64,000 bases of DNA from Massilia aurea (GCF_024753205.1 NZ_JANUGZ010000002.1:186001-250000); one strand, 5' to 3'; positions 10,245 to 21,125 are shown, counted from the first letter of the stretch. Translations and numbers: made by a program. The notes: a model not told the origin generated them from the letters alone.

Positions 10245-11909
10245 ATGAATATCAAGGACCTCAAGATTGGCACCCGCCTGGGTGCGACGCTCGCCATTAT
10301 CGTGGGCCTCATGGCCCTCATGGCAGGCAACGCACTATGGCAACTCTTCCAGATTTCAAATGCGAAGACAGAGATGTCGGAGGCCTCTGAAAAATTCATG
10401 CTGGCCACGGAATGGCGCCAGGGTGTGGCAGTCAACCGCGTCAGCACCATCGCCCGCTTCAAGAGTACGTCCCCCGAAGACGAGACCTACCACGAGAAGG
10501 AAATGAAGGCGGTCAGCGCCAACGTGAGCAAGGTACAGGACGAGCTGGAATCGCTGATAAAAAGTGACGAAGGCAAGGCATTGATCGCCACCGTGGCGAC
10601 CCGCCGCACGACCTACATTGACGCGCGCAACACGGCTTACAAGCTCAAGCGGGAACTGGGTCTGGACAATCAGCAGGTCCAGTCACACTTTGAACAAAAA
10701 GTAATCCCGGCGATGCTCGCCTACACCGAGAGCGTCAATAAAGTCGCGGCCTTTCAGCAGACGCTGTTCAAGAATGCCAATGATCATATCGAGGTTCTTG
10801 ACCAGTCTGCACGACGCTCGCTGATCGTACTGGCAGTGGTCGGGCTGGTCGTCAGTATCGTGCTCGGGATGATGCTGGCCCGCAGCATCACCACGCCACT
10901 CAAACGCGCCGTGAGCCTGGCGCGTCAGGTTGCTTCCGGCGACCTGACAACTGAAATCCGCGCCGAATCGCGTGACGAAGTCGGCGACTTGCTCGATGCG
11001 CTCAAGACGATGAGCACGAGCCTGCGCAAGACCGTGACCGAAGTGCGTACCGGGACTGAAAACATCGTCACTGCGTCGCGTCAGATTTCGTCGGGCAATC
11101 TGGATTTGTCTTCCCGCACCGAGGAGCAGGCCAGCTCGCTCGAAGAAACCGCGTCCTCGATGGAAGAGTTCACCAGCACCGTGCGCCAGAACTCCGACAA
11201 TGCGCGTGAGGCCAATGTCCTGGCCAAGAACGCATCCCAGATCGCGGCGCATGGTGGTCAGGTGGTGTCGCAGGTGGTCTCGACGATGGCGTCGATCAAT
11301 GCTTCGTCGAAGAAGATCGGCGACATCATCGCCGTCATCGACGGCATCGCGTTCCAGACCAATATTCTGGCCCTGAATGCCGCGGTCGAAGCGGCGCGTG
11401 CTGGCGAACAGGGTCGTGGCTTCGCGGTGGTGGCAAGCGAAGTGCGCAACCTCGCGCAGCGCTCGGCCGCTGCAGCGAAAGAAATCCGGGGCCTGATCAG
11501 CGACTCGGTCACGAAGGTCGAGGCCGGTGGGCACCTGGTGGACGAAGCCGGCGTGACGATGCAGGAAATCGTGCAGGGCATCGGGCGCGTGACCGACATC
11601 ATGGCCGACATCGCGTCGGCCAGTGCCGAGCAGACCACGGGCATCGAACAGGTCAACGAAGCCATTACGCAGATGGATGGCGTCACGCAGCAGAATGCGG
11701 CGCTGGTCGAAGAGGCAGCAGCGGCGGCGGCGGCGTTGCAGGAGCAGGCGACAGCGCTGGCGCAACTGGTCAGCGTGTTCAATGTGGGGCATGGCGAAGC
11801 GCCGCGCGCTGGTGGTAGCCGCTCGTTGGTCGTGCGCGCGCCGGCGCCGGCACGCGCCAGTACACGGCAAGCCGGACCGGTCAGGCTTGCAGAAGAAGCG
11901 CTCGCCTGA
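10245..11909 (+). CDS. Methyl-accepting chemotaxis protein (4HB type), copy 2
   Basis: A 554-residue receptor with the same layout as copy 1: [17 protein letters not shown] start, TM1 about 11-31, four-helix periplasmic domain, TM2 about 189-210, HAMP and signalling domain with the same tip sequence. The periplasmic parts of the two copies are related but clearly diverged, whereas from the HAMP end onward long runs are identical. Such a pattern is expected after tandem duplication with selection or gene conversion on the signalling half. I chose ATG 10245 because it begins the shared MN/KI-DLKIG motif and follows an AGGAAT-type RBS; the longer upstream frame has no such support. A 260-bp AT-rich gap precedes it, so it has its own promoter. 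Confidence 0.94.
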   Translation: MNIKDLKIGTRLGATLAIIVGLMALMAGNALWQLFQISNAKTEMSEASEKFMLATEWRQGVAVNRVSTIARFKSTSPEDETYHEKEMKAVSANVSKVQDELESLIKSDEGKALIATVATRRTTYIDARNTAYKLKRELGLDNQQVQSHFEQKVIPAMLAYTESVNKVAAFQQTLFKNANDHIEVLDQSARRSLIVLAVVGLVVSIVLGMMLARSITTPLKRAVSLARQVASGDLTTEIRAESRDEVGDLLDALKTMSTSLRKTVTEVRTGTENIVTASRQISSGNLDLSSRTEEQASSLEETASSMEEFTSTVRQNSDNAREANVLAKNASQIAAHGGQVVSQVVSTMASINASSKKIGDIIAVIDGIAFQTNILALNAAVEAARAGEQGRGFAVVASEVRNLAQRSAAAAKEIRGLISDSVTKVEAGGHLVDEAGVTMQEIVQGIGRVTDIMADIASASAEQTTGIEQVNEAITQMDGVTQQNAALVEEAAAAAAALQEQATALAQLVSVFNVGHGEAPRAGGSRSLVVRAPAPARASTRQAGPVRLAEEALA

Positions 11910-11954
11910 CGGGCTGTGCTCCTGCCCTGCAGGCGCACGCGTGATACGGGTTGC

Positions 11955-12896
11955 CTAGAGTCGCAACCCCGCATCGACCGGCTTCGCACCACGCTGCCTG
12001 CCATTGGCCGACAGCCGCGCCTCGATCAATTCGAGCATGCCCTGCGCGGCGTGCGATAACGCCCGGTCCTTGCGCTGGACGATCAGGATCGGGCGCACTA
12101 CGGCATCCGCATCGAGCGGGATGGCAATCAGGTCCAGGCTGCGGAACTGGAACAGCGTCAGCTCCGGTACGAGGCTCACCCCGAGTCCCTGCCCGATCAG
12201 GCCCGCCACCGTGGCCAGGTGCTCCACCTCAAGCCCGGAATGGCGTACGTCGAGCCCCCGCGTGAGCTGGTCGACGTGCTGGCGCACGCTGGTCGATGGC
12301 GCAAGGTGAATCAGTTCGCAGCCCACCAGATCGGGCATCCGGATTTTGCGCTTGCGCGCCAGCGGATGGTCGCGCCGGCAGACAAAGAAAAACGGATCGC
12401 TGCACAGCGTACGGGTTGAAAATTCAGCCAGATTCGCCCCGGGCGCCGTCAGCGCCAGATCGACCCTGCCCTGGCGCAGCAGGTGCAGGCATTGGTCCGA
12501 CAGCGCGTCGAACAGCTGCACCGTGATGCCGGGATAGGTGGCCTTGTAGTGTGCGATGACCTCGGGTATGCCGTTGGCCGCCAGCGATGGCAGCACGGCC
12601 AGCGCCACCCTGCCCTTGCGCCGCGCGATGAAGTCGCCCATGTCGGTGAAGGCCGCATCAAGGTCGGCCAGCAATGCGCGCGCCACTTCCACGAACAGTT
12701 CGCCTTCGGTGGTCAGGGTGACGTTGCGCGTGTCGCGCTGGACCAGCTTGGCGCCGACGGTAGCCTCGAGCTTCTGGATCACGGCGCTGAACGCCGATTG
12801 CGACAGATGGCAGCGCTCGGCCGCCTGGGTGAAATGCCGGTGCTGCTCCAGCGCCAGGAACGCCTGCAACTGCTTGGTGGAGATATTCGGAAGCAT
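11955..12896 (-). CDS. LysR-family transcriptional regulator
   Basis: A 313-residue LysR-type regulator. The N-terminal winged helix-turn-helix is clear (STKQLQAFLALEQHRHFTQAA in two pieces, then CHLSQSAFSAVIQKLE, about residues 5-45, and the linker helix after it). A periplasmic-binding-protein-like effector domain follows from about 90 to 295. It is transcribed away from the CitMHS carrier gene, with 129 bp between starts. This is the standard layout for a LysR regulator controlling its divergent neighbour. The effector is probably the substrate of that carrier or a breakdown product; this is inference from position. Confidence 0.92.
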   Translation of the reverse strand: MLPNISTKQLQAFLALEQHRHFTQAAERCHLSQSAFSAVIQKLEATVGAKLVQRDTRNVTLTTEGELFVEVARALLADLDAAFTDMGDFIARRKGRVALAVLPSLAANGIPEVIAHYKATYPGITVQLFDALSDQCLHLLRQGRVDLALTAPGANLAEFSTRTLCSDPFFFVCRRDHPLARKRKIRMPDLVGCELIHLAPSTSVRQHVDQLTRGLDVRHSGLEVEHLATVAGLIGQGLGVSLVPELTLFQFRSLDLIAIPLDADAVVRPILIVQRKDRALSHAAQGMLELIEARLSANGRQRGAKPVDAGLRL

Positions 12897-12984
12897 CGCG
12901 CCTGCCACTTATCGAAAAAGCCGCACAATCAATCGGAAAAATCCATTTTACAACAAAAAGCAAGGCCCCCCAGAATGGCCTCAA

Positions 12985-13003
12985 GTGCTGCATCGATCAG
13001 CAC
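12985..13003. promoter_or_regulatory. Inverted repeat in the LysR/CitMHS divergent region, possible operator
   Basis: GTGCTG and CAGCAC form a perfect 6-bp inverted repeat with a 7-bp self-complementary spacer region (CATCGAT), 23 bp before the carrier ATG. Its position close to the RBS would suit repression or activation by the divergent LysR protein, but LysR boxes usually show T-N11-A and this one does not fit that rule well. Confidence 0.35.
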
Positions 13004-13025
13004 ATACAATAAATTGGAGACTTTC

Positions 13026-14345
13026 ATGCTGGCCTTCCTCGGCTTTTTGACTATTTTCGCCCTGCTGTTCGTTATCCTTGGCAGGAAGATGTCTGCGCTT
13101 GTCGCGCTGATTGCGATTCCCGCACTGACTGCACTGATTGGCGGCTTCGGCGCCGAGATCGGCACCTTCATCACCGACGGCATCAAGGCGATCGCACCGG
13201 TGGCCGGCATGCTGCTGTTTGCCATTCTGTTCTTCGGGATTCTGACCGACGCCGGCATGCTCGACCCGATCGTCAACCGCATCCTGAAAATCGTCGGCAC
13301 CCACCCGGCCCGCATCACCCTTGGCACTGCGGTGCTGGCGGCGATCGTCCACCTCGACGGTTCCGGCGCAGTGACCTTTCTCGTCACCGTGCCGGCGATG
13401 CTGCCGCTGTATATCAAGCTGAAGATGGACAAGCGCATCCTGGCCTGCATCGTCGCCATGTCGGCCGGTGTGGCCAACGCGCTGCCATGGGGCGGCCCGA
13501 CGCTGCGCGCGTCGGCCGCGCTGCATATTCCGATGACCGAGCTGTATCTGCCGATGGTGCCGGTGCAGATCGCCGGGATGCTGTTCGTGTTTGCCTGTGC
13601 CTGGATGATGGGCGTGCGGGAACAGCGTCGTCTCGGCCTCACCGGGGCCGCGCTTGCCGGCGCCGGTGGCAGCATGGGAAGCCATCACGTCCCCGAGATC
13701 GACGAGGCACAACAAAAGCTGCGCCGGCCCGGGCGCTTCATTCCCAACCTGCTTCTGGTGGTGATCGTGCTGGCAACGATGATCAGCAATGTGCTCAATC
13801 CGGTCGCCTGCTTCATGTTCGGCACCGTGCTGGCCCTGATGATGAACTACCCGGATGTCGCCGAACAGCGCGCCCGCGTCGATGCGCATGCCAAGGCCGC
13901 CCTGATGATGGCGAGCATCCTGTTTGCCGCCGGTGTCTTCACCGGCATCATGAAAGGCAGCGGCATGCTGACCGCAATGGCCCAGGTGCTCGCGGCCAGT
14001 ATCCCGGTCAGCCTGGCGAGCCACCTGCCGTTCGTCACCGGCGTGGTGTCCATGCCGCTCAGTTTGGTGTTCGACCCGGATTCGTTCTATTTCGGCGTAC
14101 TGCCGGTGCTGGCCGAGGCCGGCAATACCCTCGGCGTGCCGCAGGTGCAGCTGGCCCAGGCCGCGCTGCTTGGCCAGATGACGACCGGCTTTGCCGTCAG
14201 CCCGCTGACACCGGCCACGTTCCTGCTGGTCGGACTGGTGGGCATCGACCTGGGTGAACACCAGCGCTTCACGATTCCGTATCTGCTCGCCACCACGGTA
14301 TTCATGACCTGCGTCGCCGCGCTGATCGGGCTGTTCCCGTTCTGA
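13026..14345 (+). CDS. CitMHS-family (citrate/divalent-metal type) carboxylate transporter
   Basis: A 439-residue inner-membrane carrier of the CitMHS family, whose studied members take up citrate complexed with a divalent metal together with protons. Roughly 11-12 hydrophobic segments are visible. Conserved signatures include HLDGSGAVTFLVTVPAML (about residues 113-130), NALPWGGPTLRA (about 154-165) and the C-terminal SPLTPATFLLVGL. I start it at 13026, which follows TTGGAGA and begins directly with the first membrane helix; the open frame extends 540 bp upstream but overlaps the LysR gene there. It is the first gene of an operon with an AtuA-family protein, so the true substrate may be a branched or tricarboxylic acid rather than citrate. 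Confidence 0.92.
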   Translation: MLAFLGFLTIFALLFVILGRKMSALVALIAIPALTALIGGFGAEIGTFITDGIKAIAPVAGMLLFAILFFGILTDAGMLDPIVNRILKIVGTHPARITLGTAVLAAIVHLDGSGAVTFLVTVPAMLPLYIKLKMDKRILACIVAMSAGVANALPWGGPTLRASAALHIPMTELYLPMVPVQIAGMLFVFACAWMMGVREQRRLGLTGAALAGAGGSMGSHHVPEIDEAQQKLRRPGRFIPNLLLVVIVLATMISNVLNPVACFMFGTVLALMMNYPDVAEQRARVDAHAKAALMMASILFAAGVFTGIMKGSGMLTAMAQVLAASIPVSLASHLPFVTGVVSMPLSLVFDPDSFYFGVLPVLAEAGNTLGVPQVQLAQAALLGQMTTGFAVSPLTPATFLLVGLVGIDLGEHQRFTIPYLLATTVFMTCVAALIGLFPF

Positions 14346-14377
14346 CGCACCCATTGACCCTTTCGAAAGACTGCACC

Positions 14378-15715
14378 ATGAAAACCCTACGCATCGGCTG
14401 CGGCGCCGGCTATTCGGGCGACCGCATCGAACCGGCGCTCGAACTGGCCGAGCATGGCGACCTCGATTACCTCGTGTTCGAATGCTTGGCCGAACGCACC
14501 ATCGCCCTGGCCCAGCAAGCCCGGATGAAAGACCCGGCGCTCGGTTACGACCCGCTGCTCGAAGCGCGCATGCTGGCAGTGCTGAAGCCCTGTGCCGACA
14601 GGGGCATCAAGATCATCACGAACATGGGCGCCGCGAATCCGCTCGCGGCGGCCGCCAAAACCAGACAGATCGCGGTCTCACTCGGCCTTGGCCACCTGAA
14701 GATCGCCGCCATCACGGGCGACGACGTCCTCGAGCAGCTGCGCCAGGGCGACTACCTCGACGACACGGGCGAGCCGGTGGCGGCCTTGGGCAGCCGGCTG
14801 CTGTCGGCCAATGCCTATCTGGGCGCGCAGCCGCTGGTCGACGCGCTGGCGCAAGGCGCCGACATCGTCATCACCGGCCGTATCGCCGATCCGGCGCTGG
14901 TGCTAGCGCCGGCCATCCACGCCTTCGGCTGGGCGATGGACGACTGGCAGCGCCTGGGCCAGGGCACGCTGGCCGGACACCTGCTCGAATGCGCCGGCCA
15001 GGTGTGCGGCGGCTACTTCGCCGATCCCGGCGTCAAGGACGTACCAAGCCTGGCGCGGCTGGGTTTCCCGCTCGCCGTGATCGGCGAGGACGGCAGCGTC
15101 GAGATCACCAAGGTGGCCGGTTCGGGCGGCTACGTGACCCGCGCCACCTGCACCGAGCAGCTGCTGTACGAAATCCATGACCCGGCCGCCTACCAGACGC
15201 CGGACGTCGTGGCCGATTTCTCGGCGGTGACGATGACCGAGTGCGCACCGGACCGCGTCAGCCTGCAAGGCGCCAGCGGCCATCCGTGCAGCGGCCTGCT
15301 GAAAGTATCGATCGGCTACATCGACAGCTACATCGGCGAAGGCCAGATCTCGTACGCCGGACCCGGCGCGCTGGCGCGCGCGCGCCTGGCGCAGGCGATC
15401 GTCGCCGAACGGTTCGCACTGACGGGCGTCGCACTGACCGAGGTGCGCTATGACCTGATGGGCGTGAATGCGCTGCATGGCGACCGTGAGGTGCCGGGCG
15501 AGGCCGAGCCGCGCGAGGTGCGGCTGCGCGTCATCGGCCGCACCACAAGCCTGCAAGAAGCGATCCGCATCGGCAACGAAGTGGAAACCCTGTACACCTG
15601 CGGGCCGGCGGGCGGCGGCGGCGCCACCCGATCGGCGCGCGAAGTGATCGCGATCCGCTCCACGCTGCTGCCTGCCGCGCAAGTCAGCGCGACGATCCAT
15701 TTCGAGGAAACCTGA
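14378..15715 (+). CDS. AtuA-family (DUF1446) protein
   Basis: A 445-residue protein of the DUF1446 family, named after AtuA of acyclic terpene utilisation in Pseudomonas; most members have no proven reaction. Family stretches visible are RIGCGAGYSGDRIEPA at the start, YLVFECLAERTIALAQ (about 36-51), KIITNMGAANPLAAA (about 84-98) and DIVITGRIADPALVLAPA (about 166-183). The Gly-rich end (CGPAGGGGATRS) is also typical. No signal peptide; cytoplasmic. It lies 32 bp after the CitMHS carrier and is followed after 1 bp by its usual small partner. Together they suggest catabolism of an imported organic acid. The chemistry cannot be stated from sequence. Confidence 0.88.
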   Translation: MKTLRIGCGAGYSGDRIEPALELAEHGDLDYLVFECLAERTIALAQQARMKDPALGYDPLLEARMLAVLKPCADRGIKIITNMGAANPLAAAAKTRQIAVSLGLGHLKIAAITGDDVLEQLRQGDYLDDTGEPVAALGSRLLSANAYLGAQPLVDALAQGADIVITGRIADPALVLAPAIHAFGWAMDDWQRLGQGTLAGHLLECAGQVCGGYFADPGVKDVPSLARLGFPLAVIGEDGSVEITKVAGSGGYVTRATCTEQLLYEIHDPAAYQTPDVVADFSAVTMTECAPDRVSLQGASGHPCSGLLKVSIGYIDSYIGEGQISYAGPGALARARLAQAIVAERFALTGVALTEVRYDLMGVNALHGDREVPGEAEPREVRLRVIGRTTSLQEAIRIGNEVETLYTCGPAGGGGATRSAREVIAIRSTLLPAAQVSATIHFEET

Positions 15716-15716
15716 C

Positions 15717-16019
15717 ATGAAACTTCGCGACATCGCGCATTCGCGCGCCGGCGACAAGGGCGACATCTCCAACCTGTCCCTGATCGCGTTTCACGCGGCC
15801 GATTATGCGCTGCTGGAACAGCAGGTCACCGCCGAACGGGTGCGCCTGCATTTCGCCGGCATCGTGCACGGCGAGGTAGCCCGCTACCTGCTGCCGCAAC
15901 TGGGCGCCATGAACTTCGTCATGCAGCAGGCACTGGGCGGCGGCGTGACGCGCTCGCTGGCCCTGGACGCCCATGGCAAATCGCTCAGCTCGATGCTGCT
16001 CGATATGGAACTCGACTAA
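15717..16019 (+). CDS. Small AtuA-associated protein
   Basis: A 100-residue protein beginning MKLRDIAHSRAGDKGDISN, the hallmark of the small domain that is either fused to the C-terminus of AtuA-like proteins or encoded just after them, as here. The SRAGDKGD motif (residues 9-16) is nearly invariant in the group. Only one base separates it from the stop of the large gene, so the pair is almost certainly coupled and forms one complex (inference). No membrane segment is present. It is followed by a porin gene 46 bp later on the same strand. Confidence 0.87.
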   Translation: MKLRDIAHSRAGDKGDISNLSLIAFHAADYALLEQQVTAERVRLHFAGIVHGEVARYLLPQLGAMNFVMQQALGGGVTRSLALDAHGKSLSSMLLDMELD

Positions 16020-16065
16020 GTCGACATTCCATCACGCTGTACCCCATAAAAATACGGAGACAAAC

Positions 16066-17142
16066 ATGAAACCATTCGCGGCGATTCCGATCGTCATGCT
16101 GCTTGCTGCCAGCGGCGCAGCCACGGCCCAATCCAATATCACGATCTATGGCATCGCCGACGCCGGCATCGTTTCAGAACGCGGCGGCGCAGCCGGCAAC
16201 GTTACCAAAGTCAGCAGCGGCGTCGCATCCGCCTCGCGCCTGGGATTCAAGGGATCGGAAGAACTGGGCGCGGGCGTCTCGGCGCTGTTCGTGCTCGAGG
16301 CCGGGATTTCGATCGACACCGGTGCGTTGGCCTCGTCCGGCCAGGCCTTCAACCGCCAGTCTTTCGTGGGGCTGGCCAGCAAGGACGCCGGCAGTCTGAC
16401 GGTCGGGCGCCAGTACACCCTGACCTACAATGCCCTCGGTCAGGTCGGCGATCCATTCGGCAGCGGCCTGTCGGGCAGCGCCAAGAACTTGTTCCCGGTC
16501 GCGGGCGCCAATCTACGCGCGAACAATTCGATCATCTACACGACGCCCGTGAAGAATGGCTTCAGCGCAGGATTGCTGTACTCGCTGGGCGAGACCGCCG
16601 GCGACAGCGAAGCCGGAAGCCAGTACAACGTCAGCATCAACTATGCCAAGGGACCGGTCAACGCCCGGCTGGCGCACAACCATCGCAACAACGACAGCGC
16701 CACCCTCACCGGTACCGACAGCGGGCGCAACACGCTGTTCGTGGCCAACGTCGACTTCAAGGTGGTCAAGGTGTTCTTCGCCTACAGCAACGACAAGGGG
16801 CTCAACAGCGCGCCACTGAACAATGCAACGCCACTACCCTACGGCAAGGTGTTCAGACCGAGCCTGCGCGGCGACGACACGCTGGTCGGCGTCACCATCC
16901 CGGTCGGCCCGGCCGGCACCATCATGACCTCGTACATTCGCAAGAATGACAAGACCGCGCTGAACCAGGATGCGGCCCAGTATGCGGTGGGCTACGTGCA
17001 TGCGCTGTCCAAGCGCACTAGTGCCTATACCTCGTACGGCATGATCGACAACCGGAATGGGGCTGGTTATACGGTGGGTAACAATGCCGAGGCGGGTTCG
17101 GGCGACCGGGCTTTCAATATCGGGTTGCGGCATACGTTCTGA
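16066..17142 (+). CDS. Gram-negative (betaproteobacterial) general porin
   Basis: A 358-residue outer-membrane porin. It has a clear signal peptide (MKPFAAIPIVMLLAASGAATAQ) and then SNITIYGIADAGI, the classic first strand of Burkholderia/Neisseria-type porins. SRLGFKGSEELGAGVSALF follows near residues 60-80, and the protein ends in a C-terminal Phe (GLRHTF) as needed for BAM recognition. The start at 16066 follows ACGGAGA. Its place at the end of the CitMHS-AtuA unit suggests it lets the same substrate through the outer membrane, but general porins of this type also stand alone. The end faces the gene at 17204 convergently. Confidence 0.94.
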   Translation: MKPFAAIPIVMLLAASGAATAQSNITIYGIADAGIVSERGGAAGNVTKVSSGVASASRLGFKGSEELGAGVSALFVLEAGISIDTGALASSGQAFNRQSFVGLASKDAGSLTVGRQYTLTYNALGQVGDPFGSGLSGSAKNLFPVAGANLRANNSIIYTTPVKNGFSAGLLYSLGETAGDSEAGSQYNVSINYAKGPVNARLAHNHRNNDSATLTGTDSGRNTLFVANVDFKVVKVFFAYSNDKGLNSAPLNNATPLPYGKVFRPSLRGDDTLVGVTIPVGPAGTIMTSYIRKNDKTALNQDAAQYAVGYVHALSKRTSAYTSYGMIDNRNGAGYTVGNNAEAGSGDRAFNIGLRHTF

Positions 17143-17203
17143 ACGAGGCATGCTGGCGAGCGGTTCGATGGCGCAACTGGCAACGGTCGCTCTCGCCGCC
17201 GAT

Positions 17204-17881
17204 CTACCTGACGCACTTGACCGCGAAATCGACGTGGTAATGCTCGTCATGCCGAACCCAGGGCCTGGTCTTCATGAACGACAGCGATTTGATTGGCTGG
17301 CCTGCCGGTGTCGCGAGAACCTTCGGAATGTACTCTGGTGCCAGAATGACGCGCGCGATACCGAACCCATGGCGCCGCGCCTCTACATCCAGCTGCGCCA
17401 GATGCGCGGCAATGGCGGCGAAGTCGATGCGCAAGTCGGCAAGCCGGCCTGCACTGTCGAATTCCAGATCGTACCCGTAGTGGTTTTGCGCGGTGCGCGG
17501 CAACGGCGCCGGCTGGCTATCCCGGCCGCGCACCGGCACCATGAAATCCACCGATGTCCCGTTCTCGTGCGTGCGATGGGGCGGCATCGGGCCGCCGGTG
17601 CGCAGGCCCGTCTCGCCATAGACGTACTGCACGTCTGGCGTGGTGCGGGCCAGTGTCGCATACGCGCCCAGCACGACGTCGCGCACCTGCGCATGAACGT
17701 AGGTGCGGCCAAGCTTGAGACCGAGTTCCGAGTAGGCCGCGAAGTTGGCGCCCGCAAGCGGCAGGGCAACCGCGCCTTCGATGCGCCCGCTCCCGCTATT
17801 ACCGAAGCAGGTGCTGGCCAGCGCGGGCGCGCACAGGACCGTGGCGGCCAGCATCGCGCCCACGGAAAACGGGCGCATCAT
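17204..17881 (-). CDS. Secreted LAS-type metallopeptidase-like protein (MepA-like)
   Basis: A 225-residue exported protein with a signal peptide (MMRPFSVGAMLAATVLCAPALA) and an early Cys after it. Two zinc-site patterns match the LAS family (lysostaphin, D-Ala-D-Ala peptidase, sonic hedgehog), best known here from penicillin-insensitive murein endopeptidase. One is HENGTSVDFMVP (His and Asp spaced H-x6-D, about residues 103-114); the other is HDEHYHVDF near the C-terminus (about 211-219). Family members cut peptidoglycan cross-links. Sequence outside these motifs is unlike E. coli MepA, so the exact substrate is open. The ATG overlaps the stop of the upstream zincin-like gene by 4 bp. Confidence 0.7.
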   Translation of the reverse strand: MMRPFSVGAMLAATVLCAPALASTCFGNSGSGRIEGAVALPLAGANFAAYSELGLKLGRTYVHAQVRDVVLGAYATLARTTPDVQYVYGETGLRTGGPMPPHRTHENGTSVDFMVPVRGRDSQPAPLPRTAQNHYGYDLEFDSAGRLADLRIDFAAIAAHLAQLDVEARRHGFGIARVILAPEYIPKVLATPAGQPIKSLSFMKTRPWVRHDEHYHVDFAVKCVR

Positions 17882-18414
17882 GCGGCCAGCCAGCGCGCTG
17901 GCCCACGGGGCAGACTGGCGCGGCTGCCAGGGTCTCCCAGGAACAGCGCCAGTACCTTCTCGTACAACGCCAGGCTGTCGCGATAGCGCTGCTGGCGCAT
18001 CGCCTCCGGCCGGCGCAAGTGCTTGAGCACGAAATAATCCGCCAGCAAATCGCCCTGTGCTTCCATATTGAAATCCTCCAGCGTCGAATCTTCGGTCAGC
18101 GTGTAGCCATAGGATAGCCCGATCCGGAACGCGCCGCGCAGACGCACCGGATACCCGAGCTGATGCTGCCAGACGTGCACCATCTCGTGCATGAACCAGT
18201 GGATCGCGGGCGGATCGCCGCGTGCATAGTCGGGGAGAAAACAGGAATGGTGAAAATACATGCTGCCGTTTGGCGTCATGCAGCAGTTCCGTGGCTGGAA
18301 CGGCATGTAGCGGCGGTTGTGGATCCGCACGCGCGAATAATCGATGGCGTCGCCGAACAGCAGCGACGCCAATCTGATTTCACTTTCGCTCAGTGGGCGA
18401 AAGGACGAGCGCAC
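17878..18414 (-). CDS. Zincin-like protein with HEMVHVWQ motif, DUF4157-related
   Basis: About 178 residues, no signal peptide. The stretch FGDAIDYSRVRIHN, then TPNGSMYFHHSCF and the zinc-binding helix MHEMVHVWQHQLG, follows the plan of DUF4157 zincins, which occur beside Vgr/Rhs, contractile-injection and toxin loci. The HExxH core (HEMVH) is intact. A Glu-containing helix after it (LEDFNMEAQGDLLADYFVL) could supply the third ligand. I place the start at GTG 18414 because the ATG at 18525 would overlap eda by about 90 bp; the GTG gives a 20-bp gap and starts just before SSFRPLSESEI. A weak RBS makes this start uncertain. It is coupled to the LAS-type gene by an ATGA overlap. Confidence 0.65.
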   Translation of the reverse strand: MRSSFRPLSESEIRLASLLFGDAIDYSRVRIHNRRYMPFQPRNCCMTPNGSMYFHHSCFLPDYARGDPPAIHWFMHEMVHVWQHQLGYPVRLRGAFRIGLSYGYTLTEDSTLEDFNMEAQGDLLADYFVLKHLRRPEAMRQQRYRDSLALYEKVLALFLGDPGSRASLPRGPARWLAA

Positions 18415-18434
18415 GATGTGTCGCCCGTCGCCAG

Positions 18435-19054
18435 TCAGCTGGCGCGCAGCGCCGCAGCGGCTTTGGCCAGCGCGGTGATGTGGGCCCAGTCGCCGGCCTC
18501 GATCGCGTCCTTCGGCGTGAGCCACGAACCGCCGACGCAGGCGACGTTCTTGCAGGCCAGGAAGGCCGGTGCGGTCTCGATCGTGATGCCGCCGGTCGGG
18601 CAGAACGTCATGTCCGACAGCGGGCCGCGGATCGCATTAAGCATGCCCACGCCGCCTGCCTGCATGGCCGGGAACAGCTTGACCTGGCGGAAGCCCGCTT
18701 CGCGCGCGGCCATCACTTCGGATGGCGTCATCACGCCTGGCAGCAGCGGCAGGCCGCTTGATTTGGCGGCGGCGATCAGCGCTGGCGTCAGGCCCGGCGA
18801 GACGCCGAACACGGCGCCGGCGTCGCGCGAGGCGACGAATTCTTCGGGCGACGTCAGGGTGCCGACGCCGACGATGGCGCCTTCGACTTCGCTCATGGCG
18901 CGGATCGCGCCCAGGCCGTGCTCCGTGCGCAGCGTGACTTCAAGCACGCGGATGCCGCCGGCGACCAGCGCCTTCGCCAGTGGCACGGCGTGCGCCGGAT
19001 CGTCGATGGCGATGACAGGGATCACGCTCGCCGAGCGCATAATTTCAAGTAAGG

Positions 19055-19058
<4 letters not shown>
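18435..19058 (-). CDS. eda: KDPG / 4-hydroxy-2-oxoglutarate aldolase
   Basis: Eda splits 2-keto-3-deoxy-6-phosphogluconate to pyruvate and glyceraldehyde 3-phosphate, the last ED step. The 207-residue class I aldolase shows the catalytic Glu in RVLEVTLRT (about residue 40), the Schiff-base Lys in FRQVKLFPA (about residue 128) and the phosphate-binding FCPTGGIT (about 152-159). The ATG overlaps the edd stop by 4 bp, so the two enzymes are translationally coupled. Transcription presumably starts at the HexR-controlled promoter upstream of edd. Two zinc-peptidase-like genes follow within about 20 bp and may be read from the same mRNA. Confidence 0.96.
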
Positions 19059-20974
<1,916 letters not shown>

Positions 20975-21000
20975 GTTCGTTCCTTCCTGAATTTAGTATC

Positions 21001-21015
21001 TGAAATTTTACTACA
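21001..21015 (-). promoter_or_regulatory. HexR-like operator in front of edd
   Basis: On the minus strand this reads TGTAGTAAAATTTCA, which differs at two positions from the site before zwf (TGTAGTAAATTTACA). It resembles the published Pseudomonas HexR site TTGTAATTAAATTACAA. Its place 27 bp before the edd ATG suits repression of edd-eda until KDPG accumulates. Confidence 0.7.
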
Positions 21016-21125
21016 AATCGGACCATTGCGCTCTTTAGCGACTCCCGATGCTGTATGGATGAGCGTGAACGCGCGTCACGAAATGCGCCGGTCCTTGGTA
21101 TCCTGGGGGCGCACACGCGCTTTTA

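Noticed and set aside
12483..13025. N-terminal extension of the CitMHS carrier by 181 codons
   Set aside because: It overlaps the LysR gene and has no membrane character; the ATG at 13026 has a good RBS and begins with a membrane helix.
18414..18525. ATG at 18525 as the start of the zincin-like gene
   Set aside because: It would overlap eda by about 90 bp and add an Arg/Gly/His-rich stretch that looks like translated eda antisense; the GTG at 18414 is more likely.
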